A stretch of 64,000 nucleotides of DNA. Source: Paenibacillus oralis. Its GTDB lineage: Bacteria; Bacillota; Bacilli; Paenibacillales; Paenibacillaceae. The first letter of the stretch is position 1. Each line of letters opens with the position of its first letter. Where the stretch lies: the NCBI RefSeq assembly GCF_003863965.1, contig NZ_RRCN01000001.1, positions 6,941,071 to 7,005,070 of the forward strand, in the 5' to 3' direction. A program made the position numbers and the translations under genes. The notes below the pieces were generated by a model, which did no database searches, was not told the origin of the DNA, and was given only the letters and a program-made list of their open reading frames with translations. Shown here in pieces: positions 35,539-43,207 of the stretch.

Positions 35539-36867
35539 CTATTTGAGTTCCTGTTCGATTTGCGCCTGGGCATCGTCCAGCGCCTGCTTGATGTCTTTGC
35601 CGTCTTCGAAAATTTCGTTCAGCGCGACCGTGCACAGCACGTTGTTGATCGTCGGTGAAGCCGAAGTCGATTTGATCAGTTGGATTTCGTCTTTAATCTC
35701 ATTCAGCACGTCAAACGGGTTGTTGATGAAATATTTCACGAACTGGTTTTCCGGATTGTGCGTTACGTCTTTCATGTCCCATACGTCCATATTGACCGGG
35801 TCAAACCCGAGCGTATTCCAAATCTCTTTGTTTGCGTCCAGAGACAGTTTGGCGAAGGCAAGGAAGTCCTTGGCGAGCTGCACATCCTTCGCCGTCTTGG
35901 TCACCACGGTCCCCGTTCCGCCGCCGCCCACCGATCTCGGCATGCCTTCCTCGATCACCGGGATTGGCGCAATCGCGATTTTGCCGGTAAGATCCTTCAT
36001 ATAGTTCGTGTACCGCGACATCTGCCACAGCGGCATGAAAGCGGTCGCATAGTTTCCGGCATTAAACTCGCCGTAAGCTTCCTCCGTATCCGGCTGTCCG
36101 CCGGCGATCGTGGCGATAACGTTGTTGTCCTGCAGATCTTTCAAAATCGTCAAGGCTTTGACCATTTCCTCGGAGTTGACCTTCGGGGTGCCCGCGTCAT
36201 CCGTAAAGTCGCTGCCTTGCTGCGCCAACAACTGGGAGGTCTGCCAGGTTGCGCTCGTATCGGCGGTGCCCATGTATTTGCCGGTTTTTTCATACACTTT
36301 AATTCCGGCTTCCTTGAAATCGTCCCAGGTCTTGATTTGCTTGTAGTCCACGCCCGCCTCTTCCAGGATCTCCGTATTATAGAAAGCCACGGATGCGCCA
36401 ACATGGGTAGGAATGCCGTAGTTAACCCCGTCTTTGCTATAAAGTTCGATCCGCGATTTGACGATCGTATCCCGGTAAGGATCGATAACGTCGTTCAACG
36501 GCTCCAGCTGCGGTTCACCCGCCAAAAAGTCCGGGAATTTCCCCAGCTCGATATCGGCGATGTCCGGAGCGCCTACGCCCGTTTGCACCGCAATAGACAA
36601 TTTATTGTGCATATCGTCATAAGGCATGACCGTAACATTCAATTTGATTTGCCGGTCCGGATTTTCGGCGTTCCACTTCTCCAGCATCTTCTCGAAATGC
36701 TGTCCGTGCAGTTCCACAAACGTCCAATAGGACAGCTCCGTCGCGGTTTCGCCGGCCCCGCCTTCGAGCACGGAGGTTTCCCCTCCGGCCGTCGACGAGG
36801 ACTTGCTGCAGCCCCATAAAAACGTGGCCATCGTTAAAATCAGAAGCATGGCTATTCCTTTTTTCAT
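35539..36867 (-). CDS. araN: Arabino-oligosaccharide-binding lipoprotein AraN
   Basis: 442 residues. The signal peptide MKKGIAMLLILTMATFLWGCSKSS has lipobox LWGC. The mature protein follows B. subtilis AraN: LSYWTFVELHGQHFEKMLEKWN, GVGAPDIADIELGKFPDFLAG, YGIPTHVGASVAFYN, KTWDDFKEAG, TLGFDPVNMDVWDMKD. In B. subtilis AraNPQ takes up alpha-1,5-arabino-oligosaccharides. AGGGAGGG precedes the ATG. The operon araN-araP-araQ-GH43 runs from here; abfA lies just upstream and may be part of the same transcript. No clear AraR site was seen directly upstream. Confidence 0.93.
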   Translation of the reverse strand: MKKGIAMLLILTMATFLWGCSKSSSTAGGETSVLEGGAGETATELSYWTFVELHGQHFEKMLEKWNAENPDRQIKLNVTVMPYDDMHNKLSIAVQTGVGAPDIADIELGKFPDFLAGEPQLEPLNDVIDPYRDTIVKSRIELYSKDGVNYGIPTHVGASVAFYNTEILEEAGVDYKQIKTWDDFKEAGIKVYEKTGKYMGTADTSATWQTSQLLAQQGSDFTDDAGTPKVNSEEMVKALTILKDLQDNNVIATIAGGQPDTEEAYGEFNAGNYATAFMPLWQMSRYTNYMKDLTGKIAIAPIPVIEEGMPRSVGGGGTGTVVTKTAKDVQLAKDFLAFAKLSLDANKEIWNTLGFDPVNMDVWDMKDVTHNPENQFVKYFINNPFDVLNEIKDEIQLIKSTSASPTINNVLCTVALNEIFEDGKDIKQALDDAQAQIEQELK

Positions 36868-36908
36868 ACTTGACCCTCCCTGGAATTTGAATTTCTACAC
36901 GCTTTATA

Positions 36909-38432
36909 CTATTCAGTTGCTTGTTTGCTTAGGCGTATGACGTTCCAAGACGCTTTGGCAAGACGGGCGCTGACCATACCGTCCCGGCACACTGCATTTC
37001 CCCCGGTATGAGGTTTTACGTTCTCCCGGTCCGCCGTATTGACGGCCTTCAAATCCTCATGTCCCAGCACAAGATGCTGGGTCAAGCGGTATCCCTCAAA
37101 ACCGCGAATATCGCAGGTAAGCTCCAGCGCTTCCTGAAGATGGCGATTGACGGCAAAAATCGTGAGTTCCTCTTCCGCTTCGTTGTAAACGACGGCGCTG
37201 TCCAGGTAAGGAACATCGGTGAAATCCTGCGCGTCATAAACCGGCGAGTCGACGATCGGCAGCAGCGACGTGCCGCGTCCGTATTTGGACACATGCATAT
37301 ATGGATAAAAAATCGTCTGCTTCCAGGCTCGGCCGCCGTTTTCGGTCATAATCGGGGCGATGACGTTGACCAGTTGAGCCATGCAGGCCATTTTGACCCG
37401 GTCGGCGTGGCGCAGGAACGTAATCAGCATGCTGCCGACGAGCAGCGCGTCCTCGAAGTTGTAGATGTCCTCGAGCTGCGGCGGAGCGATGCTCCACGGC
37501 GCGATTTGCGCGTCCGCCTGATTGGAGTGGTACCAGACGTTCCATTCATCAAAGCTGAGGTTCATCGTTTTTTTGCTGCGTTTTTTCGCTTTGATGTAGT
37601 CGCATGTCGCGATCACCGTGCGGATGAAATGGTCCATATCCATTGATCTGGCCAAATAATTGGCCGTGTCGTTGTCCCGGTTGCCGTAATATTGATGCAA
37701 GGATATGTAGTCGGCTACCTCGTAGGTGTGATCGAGCGTAATCGCTTCCCATTCCGGGAACGTCGGCATTGAGGAACTGGAGCTTCCGCAGGATACGAGC
37801 TCGATGTCCGGGTCCACCAGGCGCATCGCCTTGGCCGTCTCATAAGCGATCCGGCCGTATTCCTGAGGCGTCTTCTGCCCGATTTGCCACGGTCCGTCCA
37901 TCTCGTTGCCCAGGCACCAGGTTTTGATGCGATGCGGCTGTTCGTAGCCGTGGCTCCGGCGTAAATCGCTCCAGTAGCTGCCGCCGGGATGGTTGCAGTA
38001 TTCGATCAGGTTTCTGGCCGCGTCTACGCCGCGGGTGCCCAGGTTTACGGCCATCATCACCTCCGAGCCGATTTCCTTCGCCCAAGCCGCAAACTCGTTA
38101 GTTCCTACCGCGTTTGGCTCCACCGTTCTCCAGGCCAGCTCCAGCCGCTTGGGGCGAGCTTCCACGGGGCCGACTCCGTCCTCCCAGCTATAGCCGGAAA
38201 CGAAGTTTCCGCCCGGATAGCGGATAATAGGTACGTTTAGCTCCTGAATCAACTGCTTTACGTCGCTGCGGAAGCCTAAACTGTCCGCCGTAGCGTGCGC
38301 AGGCTCGTAAATCCCCCCGTATACCGCCCTGCCCAAATGCTCGATAAATGAGCCGTATATGCGTTTATCAACTTCGGCAATCTTGAAAGCTTTGTCTACG
38401 ACCATGCTTGCTCTTGGTGCGGTTGACGACAA
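36909..38432 (-). CDS. abfA: GH51 alpha-L-arabinofuranosidase AbfA
   Basis: 507 residues; B. subtilis AbfA is about 500. Acid/base Glu177 (WCLGNEMDGPWQ) and nucleophile Glu296 (LSFDEWNVWYH) agree with Geobacillus GH51 residues 175 and 294. It has no signal peptide and would release terminal arabinofuranose from imported oligosaccharides. The TTG start has GGAAGGTG at a suitable distance; the 27 extra codons upstream lack a site and look non-native. Only 41 bp separate its stop codon from araN. It is divergent from the ArsR-like regulator at 38817. A 71-bp piece of a related abfA sequence is found at 39747-39817. Confidence 0.93.
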   Translation of the reverse strand: MSSTAPRASMVVDKAFKIAEVDKRIYGSFIEHLGRAVYGGIYEPAHATADSLGFRSDVKQLIQELNVPIIRYPGGNFVSGYSWEDGVGPVEARPKRLELAWRTVEPNAVGTNEFAAWAKEIGSEVMMAVNLGTRGVDAARNLIEYCNHPGGSYWSDLRRSHGYEQPHRIKTWCLGNEMDGPWQIGQKTPQEYGRIAYETAKAMRLVDPDIELVSCGSSSSSMPTFPEWEAITLDHTYEVADYISLHQYYGNRDNDTANYLARSMDMDHFIRTVIATCDYIKAKKRSKKTMNLSFDEWNVWYHSNQADAQIAPWSIAPPQLEDIYNFEDALLVGSMLITFLRHADRVKMACMAQLVNVIAPIMTENGGRAWKQTIFYPYMHVSKYGRGTSLLPIVDSPVYDAQDFTDVPYLDSAVVYNEAEEELTIFAVNRHLQEALELTCDIRGFEGYRLTQHLVLGHEDLKAVNTADRENVKPHTGGNAVCRDGMVSARLAKASWNVIRLSKQATE

Positions 38433-38816
38433 TGGTATCACCTTCCGTTTTATAATTTTATAAACTGATTTGAAATAACTTGAATGAATCCGCTTACAGG
38501 TATAAAATAGCACATGAGAATATCGTTGTAAATATATTTTTCTAAATCTTTTTATGTTTTTGTGAAATCAATTTAAAACAAGCTGATAAACTGTAGTTTT
38601 TTCGGCAAAACGAACATTCAACCTGTGCTTTACCGAGTATTTCATTTTATAATTTAGTAAATTTAAGCGTGTATTTCCTGCAAATTTTAACTAATTTTGA
38701 AGTTGGATTTACATTTTTTTATTTAACTATTTATTAAACAGTATCATTAGTTTATAATTATCTAAAATAAACAAAAATAGAACTCTATTATTTCTAGCGG
38801 AAGAAGGTCTATGACG
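38433..38816. promoter_or_regulatory. AT-rich divergent promoter region, abfA / ArsR-like regulator
   Basis: A 384-bp spacer, much richer in A and T than the genes. Toward the regulator, TAAACAG..TTTATAATTA near 38736-38760 offers TATAAT-like hexamers; toward abfA, AAAATTATAAAACGG lies close to the start. No TTGTACGTACAA site is present. TTTATAATTTA (38645) and TTTATAATTA (38751) are similar AT-rich boxes and could be operators (weak). Confidence 0.5.
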
Positions 38817-39734
38817 ATGATCTACATTAAGGATTTGATGAGCGGGATTGATATTTTTAAAGCGTTAAGTTCGGAGATCAGAATTCAAATCCTCGAATTG
38901 CTCGCCAAAAATCAGGCGTTGAATTTAAACGACCTGGCCACCAAGTTGGGCCTCAGCAACGGCGCGATCACGATGCATATCAAAAAGCTGGAAGAGAGCG
39001 GACTGATCGAAATCAACACCTCCGTCGGCAAACACGGCATCCAGAAAATTTGCTATTTGAATAAGGATAAGTTGATGGTGGATCTGCGGAGCAAAGAAGT
39101 GGACAATTTATACGAAGTGGAAATTCAGGTCGGGCACTACAGCAATTATCAGGTTCTCCCTACCTGCGGGCTGGCCACCAAAGACAGCATCATCGGCGAT
39201 TTTGACGATCCTCGTTATTTCGCTGATCCGCAGCGGATCGATTCGGAGATCATCTGGCTGTCCGAAGGTTACCTGGAATACCGGATCCCGAACTATCTCA
39301 AACCAAATCAGACGTTCCGCGAGATCCAATTTTCGCTGGAGCTTGGCTCGGAAGCTCCGGGTTTTAACGACAATTATCCGTCGGACATCTATTTTTATCT
39401 GAACGGCGTGGAGCTTGGCTTCTGGACGAGTCCAGGGGATTTTGGGGACGCCCGCGGAACCTTCAATCCGGACTGGTGGCCGCCGCATTTGAACCAGTAC
39501 GGCATGCTCAAGCTGATCCGCATCAACCATGAAGGCAGCTTTATCGACGGCTGCCGGATTTCGGACGTCACGCTGGGTGAAATCGGACTTGACTACAAAT
39601 CCGAGCTGACGCTGCGTATCGCCGTCACCGACAAAGCCGTCAACAAGCGGGGCCTGACGATCTACGGCAAAAACTTCGGCAACTACAGCCAGGACCTGCT
39701 GGCCCGCGTGCTGTATAATGTGCATGAGGAGTGA
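38817..39734 (+). CDS. ArsR-like winged-helix regulator with a large C-terminal domain
   Basis: About 305 residues. Residues 8-75 form an ArsR-type winged helix: FKALSSEIRIQILELLAKN, LNDLATKLGLSNGAITMHIKKLEESGLIEI. The remaining 225 residues (CGLATKDSIIGDFDDPRYF, WLSEGYLEYRIPNYL, YPSDIYFYLNGVELGFW, KSELTLRIAVTDKAVNKRGLT) look rich in beta strands, possibly a sugar-sensing sandwich, and lack metal-binding ArsR motifs. I cannot name that domain. The ATG at 38817 has AAGAAGG nine bases upstream; ATG 38811 is an alternative. Divergent from abfA, it is a candidate regulator of abfA-araNPQ. Confidence 0.82.
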   Translation: MIYIKDLMSGIDIFKALSSEIRIQILELLAKNQALNLNDLATKLGLSNGAITMHIKKLEESGLIEINTSVGKHGIQKICYLNKDKLMVDLRSKEVDNLYEVEIQVGHYSNYQVLPTCGLATKDSIIGDFDDPRYFADPQRIDSEIIWLSEGYLEYRIPNYLKPNQTFREIQFSLELGSEAPGFNDNYPSDIYFYLNGVELGFWTSPGDFGDARGTFNPDWWPPHLNQYGMLKLIRINHEGSFIDGCRISDVTLGEIGLDYKSELTLRIAVTDKAVNKRGLTIYGKNFGNYSQDLLARVLYNVHEE

Positions 39735-39746
39735 GGCAAGCGGTAG

Positions 39747-39817
39747 GCAGGACACGAGCTCGATATCCAGGTCCACCAGGCGCGCCGCCTTGGCCGTCTC
39801 ATAAGCGACGCGGCCGG
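39747..39817 (-). pseudogene. 71-bp fragment of an abfA-like gene
   Basis: It aligns without gaps to 37788-37858 inside abfA with about seven to eight differences and the same strand; the read-through is GRVAYETAKAARLVDLDIEL against GRIAYETAKAMRLVDPDIEL. The changes suggest an old duplication or a second abfA copy lost by deletion. Confidence 0.75.
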
Positions 39818-39860
39818 CCGTTAGCGGGTAAACAAGAGCGGGCAAAACAATAGTGCGAAA

Positions 39861-39951
39861 ACGATAGCTGAAGACGATAGCTGGAGACGATAGCTGGAGA
39901 CGATAGCTGGAGACGATAGCTGGAGACGGTAGCTGAGGATGATAGCCGAAA
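39861..39951. repeat. 13-bp tandem repeat, about seven units
   Basis: The unit ACGATAGCTGGAG is repeated seven times with small changes at both ends. It is not inside a credible gene. Confidence 0.85.
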
Positions 39952-39965
39952 CGACCGCATGACAA

Positions 39966-40010
39966 AAAGTCTGCCTGAAAAGCTCGATTATTGAGCTTCA
40001 GGCAGACTTT
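39966..40010 (+). terminator. Terminator downstream of the ArsR-like gene
   Basis: AAGTCTGCCTGAA and TTCAGGCAGACTT form a long stem with an inner AAGCTC/GAGCTT, followed by TTTCGCTTTGG. It lies about 230 bp behind the stop codon. Confidence 0.7.
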
Positions 40011-40036
40011 CGCTTTGGGCTAAACTCAAGTCAAGA

Positions 40037-40236
40037 AATAAGGGTATAAAATTCCGCTATTTCGGCGGGATCACCCATTGGGAGAGAAATAGGGGAAATT
40101 TATGTCGCTATTTCCTCGAATCGTAGAGAGCTGGCCACTTTGCGCACCTTTCATTGGAAAATAAGGACAAAAAATTCCGCTAATGGGGATGAACATACCG
40201 GGTTCCAGAAAATAAGACCATAAAGTTCCGCTATTT
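40037..40236. repeat. Four-motif intergenic element, family B (copy B2)
   Basis: 200 bp with CCGCTA/TCGCTA landmarks at 40054, 40105, 40177 and 40228 (spacing 51, 72, 51), identical in geometry to the copy at 18220-18419. The motif is AATAAGGGTATAAAATTCCG followed by CTATTT. Confidence 0.85.
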
Positions 40237-40256
40237 CTATGAGGGTAGTCTCGCAA

Positions 40257-40319
40257 GCAGGTCCGTTAGAAAATGAAACTCCGTCTTTTCGAGCAAATAA
40301 GGCCGCTCAGGTCCGTTAG
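40257..40319. repeat. Half element of family A (copy A5)
   Basis: Only the reverse pair is present: motifs ending GTCCGTTAG at 40269 and 40319, 50 bp apart as in full copies. It abuts the family-B copy, as if B2 had replaced the forward half. Confidence 0.75.
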
Positions 40320-40355
40320 CAGCCAGAGTTTCAAAGTTTGCTCCATGCTGCTAGG

Positions 40356-41096
40356 CTACATCGTCTGCCCATTATCTACCGTAATGATCTGCCCGGTAAG
40401 CGAAGGCTGCTCCAGAAGGGCGCAAATGAGCTGGGCGATCTCTTCCGGCGGGGAAATGCGCTCCAGCGGCAGATGGGTGATGAGCGACCGCATCTGTTCT
40501 TCTTTGCCTTCCCACCATCTCGTCGCAACCGCTCCGGGAGCGATGCCGCATACGCGAATCTCCGGCGCCAAAACGTGCGCCAGCGATTTGGTCAACCCGT
40601 GTACGGCCGCCTTCGACACGGCATAAGGGAGGGACGAGCCTTTTCCCGTCGTTCCCGCGACGCTTCCGACGTTGACGATCGCCCCTTGTTTCCCCTCTCT
40701 CAAATAGGGGGCCGCGGCGCGCGCGCAATTGAACATCCCCTTGACGTTCACCCCAAGCAGCTCGTCCCATATCTCCTCGGTCACGGCTTCCAGATCCTTC
40801 ATCGCGATATACCGGGTGATGCTGGCGTTGTTGACGAGATAATCGATCGTGCCGAATTGGCGTACCACCTGCTGCACCATATCCCGGACCTCATCGTCCC
40901 GCGATACATCCGCCCGGATGGCAAGCGCCCGGCCCCCCGCTTGTTTGATTTCCCGCACGGTCTCTTCCGCCTCCACCGCGGACCGCGAGTAATTAACGGC
41001 GACGACCGCTCCTTTTTCGCCCAGCAGCAGGCTGGTGGCCCGGCCAATTCCCGTGCCTCCGCCGGTGACTAAGACTACTTTGTTATAAAAGCTCAT
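40356..41096 (-). CDS. Short-chain dehydrogenase/reductase (FabG-like)
   Basis: 246 residues, a classical SDR. The cofactor motif is VTGGGTGIGRATS, NNASITRYI is the NNAG-like strand, and the catalytic residues are Ser in NVGSVAGTTG, with Tyr and Lys in YAVSKAAVHG. The end ITVDNGQTM is family-like. The NADP(H)-dependent substrate cannot be read from the sequence; 3-oxoacyl-ACP or sugar/polyol substrates are possible. AAGGAGGAACTGAT precedes the ATG. It lies 18 bp after the EamA transporter gene on the same strand, so the two are probably one operon, controlled by the divergent LysR protein. Confidence 0.9.
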   Translation of the reverse strand: MSFYNKVVLVTGGGTGIGRATSLLLGEKGAVVAVNYSRSAVEAEETVREIKQAGGRALAIRADVSRDDEVRDMVQQVVRQFGTIDYLVNNASITRYIAMKDLEAVTEEIWDELLGVNVKGMFNCARAAAPYLREGKQGAIVNVGSVAGTTGKGSSLPYAVSKAAVHGLTKSLAHVLAPEIRVCGIAPGAVATRWWEGKEEQMRSLITHLPLERISPPEEIAQLICALLEQPSLTGQIITVDNGQTM

Positions 41097-41114
41097 ATAT
41101 CAGTTCCTCCTTCT

Positions 41115-42059
41115 TTACATATCCGTTATGGCGCGGCTCCCTCGCCTCTTCGTCTCGGCCGTGTCGCTCTTTCCGGCCTCCCTTTCTTTGACGCCGCCGT
41201 TCCCCTTCTTCCCCTGCCAATTCACCATAAAAATACCGGCACAGATCAACGCTCCGCCCGCATATACATACCAGGTCACCTGCTCGCCCAGCAAGAGCCA
41301 GCTCGTGAGCACGCCGAACAGCGGCACCAAAAACAGGAATGCGCTCGTCTTGGCCGGATCGCTGTTTTGAAGCAAATAAAACCAGACCGAAAATTGCACG
41401 ATCGAGCACATAACCACCAGCCAGAGCAGCACTAGCATCGACGTCAAGGTAACGGAGAAAAAAGGCTGCTCCGTCAGTCCGCTTAAAATAAGCACAGTAA
41501 TCCCTCCGGCCATCATCTGATAGGCGGCGAGGACCTTCAAATCAAATGACGGGCCGATGCGGTTGATGATAAGCGTGGCAACAGTGAAGCAGACGGCTCC
41601 CGCAAAAGAAACAAAGGTCCCGGGTTCGATTTTCATATGCAGTCCAAACGTCAGCATCACACCGGCAAACCCGATGGCAACCCCAAACCATTGCCAAATG
41701 CGGTAAGCGCCGCGGTTCATGACCGCCCCGATTACGAGCAGCATCAATGGGCTTGTGCTGGTGATGATCGCCGACTCCCCCGAAGTAATCCAACGCATGC
41801 TGTAATAGGCACAGCCCATCACGCCCGCAGACTGAAACAGACCTAGCGCAGCCACCTGCAGCCATTGCTTCAACCCGCGGGGCTGCCGTTTCTTCATCGC
41901 CAACAGCGCCAGTAAACCTCCAGCCAAAATGAACCGCATCCCTATCAATAAAAAAGGCGGGGCATAATTTAACCCAAGCTTGCCGACCGGAAAAGCTACC
42001 CCCATCAAAAACGTGGTCAACAGGAGCAGACCGGTATATTTGAATCCGTTCATTTTCAT
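41115..42059 (-). CDS. EamA/DMT family transporter (RhaT-like superfamily)
   Basis: 314 residues with ten predicted membrane segments in two EamA repeats; the first starts GLLLLTTFLMGVAFPVGKLGL and the second SFAGAVCFTVATLIINRIG. The last segment is YVYAGGALICAGIFMVNW, followed by a charged cytoplasmic tail (KGNGGVKEREAGKSDTAETKRRG). Proteins of this kind export or import small metabolites; the cargo is unknown. GGAGG lies seven bases before the ATG. It is divergent from LysR and followed by the SDR. Confidence 0.9.
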   Translation of the reverse strand: MKMNGFKYTGLLLLTTFLMGVAFPVGKLGLNYAPPFLLIGMRFILAGGLLALLAMKKRQPRGLKQWLQVAALGLFQSAGVMGCAYYSMRWITSGESAIITSTSPLMLLVIGAVMNRGAYRIWQWFGVAIGFAGVMLTFGLHMKIEPGTFVSFAGAVCFTVATLIINRIGPSFDLKVLAAYQMMAGGITVLILSGLTEQPFFSVTLTSMLVLLWLVVMCSIVQFSVWFYLLQNSDPAKTSAFLFLVPLFGVLTSWLLLGEQVTWYVYAGGALICAGIFMVNWQGKKGNGGVKEREAGKSDTAETKRRGSRAITDM

Positions 42060-42184
42060 GCCGCAGCCTCCTTTTCATGAATCATGTTTGTATTGTACCG
42101 GAGGTCCGCAATTATGTATAATGATTGATACAGATATCAGATATCATTTTTTTTGATACCAAAAAGAAACGGAGGAGATCAACC
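42060..42184. promoter_or_regulatory. Divergent LysR control region
   Basis: It contains the nested dyad TGATACAGATATCAGATATCA at about 42126-42146 (overlapping GATATC palindromes) and TTTGATACC further on, a LysR-type T-N11-A arrangement. GGAGGAGA at 42172-42179 serves the LysR gene. Confidence 0.6.
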
Positions 42185-43066
42185 GTGGAGAGTGCGGATT
42201 TACGCATCTTTCAGGCGGTGGCCAGGGAGGGCTCCATTACGAAAGCAGCGCTGCGGCTTGGTTACGTACAATCCAATGTGACCTCACGCATTCGCCAGCT
42301 GGAGTCCGAACTCGGAACCGCGCTGTTTCATCGCCATAACCGGGGAATGACGCTGTCTTCCGGCGGCAAAATGCTCTTGGACTACGCCGACAAAATCATC
42401 GGCTTGCTGGATGAAGCCGCCGCGGCTCTCACCTCTTCCGGCGAACCGGGCGGCCCGCTCCTGATCGGCGCTTCGCAGACGACGGCGGCCGTGCGCCTGC
42501 CCAAGCTGCTGAGCCAATATTACAAGCGGTATCCGAAAGTGGAAATTTCGCTGATCACCGAGTTGTCGGAGCGTTTGATGGAAAAGATGCTGCAATACGA
42601 CTTGGACGTCGCCTTCATCAGCAGCCACTGCAGCCACCCCGACCTGGAGGCCCATCCCGTCTTTGAGGAGGAGGTCGTACTGATCTCCCCGCCGGACATT
42701 ACAGACGTCGACGAGGCGCTCGCCAAGCCGAATCTTGTGTACAGCAGGGGCTGCGCGTACCGGGAGCTGTTGGAGAATTGGCAGCACACCCGCGACATAA
42801 CCCGCCCGTACACGATGGAGTTCGGAACGCTTGAAGCCATCATCGGAGGCGTAGGCGCAGGGCTCGGTATCTCGTTGCTGCCACGGATTGTCGTCGAAAA
42901 AGAAGCGAGCGCCGGCAATCTTATCGTCCACCAGGTCCCGGAATCTTTCCGGCAAATGAAAACCGAACTGGTCGTACGGAAAAACTCGCATCCCACCAGC
43001 GCCCTGCGCGCCCTCATGGCCATGCTGAACATCGGAGAAGGAGAAGAGGAAAAAATCCCTTCATGA
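42185..43066 (+). CDS. LysR family transcriptional regulator
   Basis: 293 residues. The N-terminal winged helix is LRIFQAVAREGSITKAALRL, YVQSNVTSRIRQLESELGTALFHRHNRGM. The effector-binding domain follows (LLIGASQTTAAVRLPKLLSQYYKRYP, YDLDVAFISS, GGVGAGLGISLLPRIVVEKE), similar to CysL/YwfK-type or other activators. A GTG start is chosen for its GGAGGAGA site; the upstream extension is AT-rich control sequence. It probably controls the divergent EamA-SDR operon and itself. The effector is unknown. Confidence 0.92.
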   Translation: MESADLRIFQAVAREGSITKAALRLGYVQSNVTSRIRQLESELGTALFHRHNRGMTLSSGGKMLLDYADKIIGLLDEAAAALTSSGEPGGPLLIGASQTTAAVRLPKLLSQYYKRYPKVEISLITELSERLMEKMLQYDLDVAFISSHCSHPDLEAHPVFEEEVVLISPPDITDVDEALAKPNLVYSRGCAYRELLENWQHTRDITRPYTMEFGTLEAIIGGVGAGLGISLLPRIVVEKEASAGNLIVHQVPESFRQMKTELVVRKNSHPTSALRALMAMLNIGEGEEEKIPS

Positions 43067-43082
43067 AAAACAAGCAAATGCT

Positions 43083-43130
43083 AAAAAAACGAGCCGATTC
43101 GCGGTTTATGCCGCCATCAGCTCGTTTTTT
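43083..43130. terminator. Bidirectional terminator between LysR and araM
   Basis: The stem AAAAAACGAGC / GCTCGTTTTTT with inner GATTCGCGG / CCGCCATC serves the convergent 3' ends. Confidence 0.88.
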
Positions 43131-43207
43131 GTTCAAATCGGCTTAACATCCTCGGAGTTTCCTCACCGGTATCCCGCCGAGGCCCCTTTATCATGCGTCG
43201 CCCGACA

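Noticed and set aside
39108..39965. 285-codon minus-strand frame
   Set aside because: Mostly antisense to the ArsR-like gene; the abfA-like stretch inside is only a fragment.
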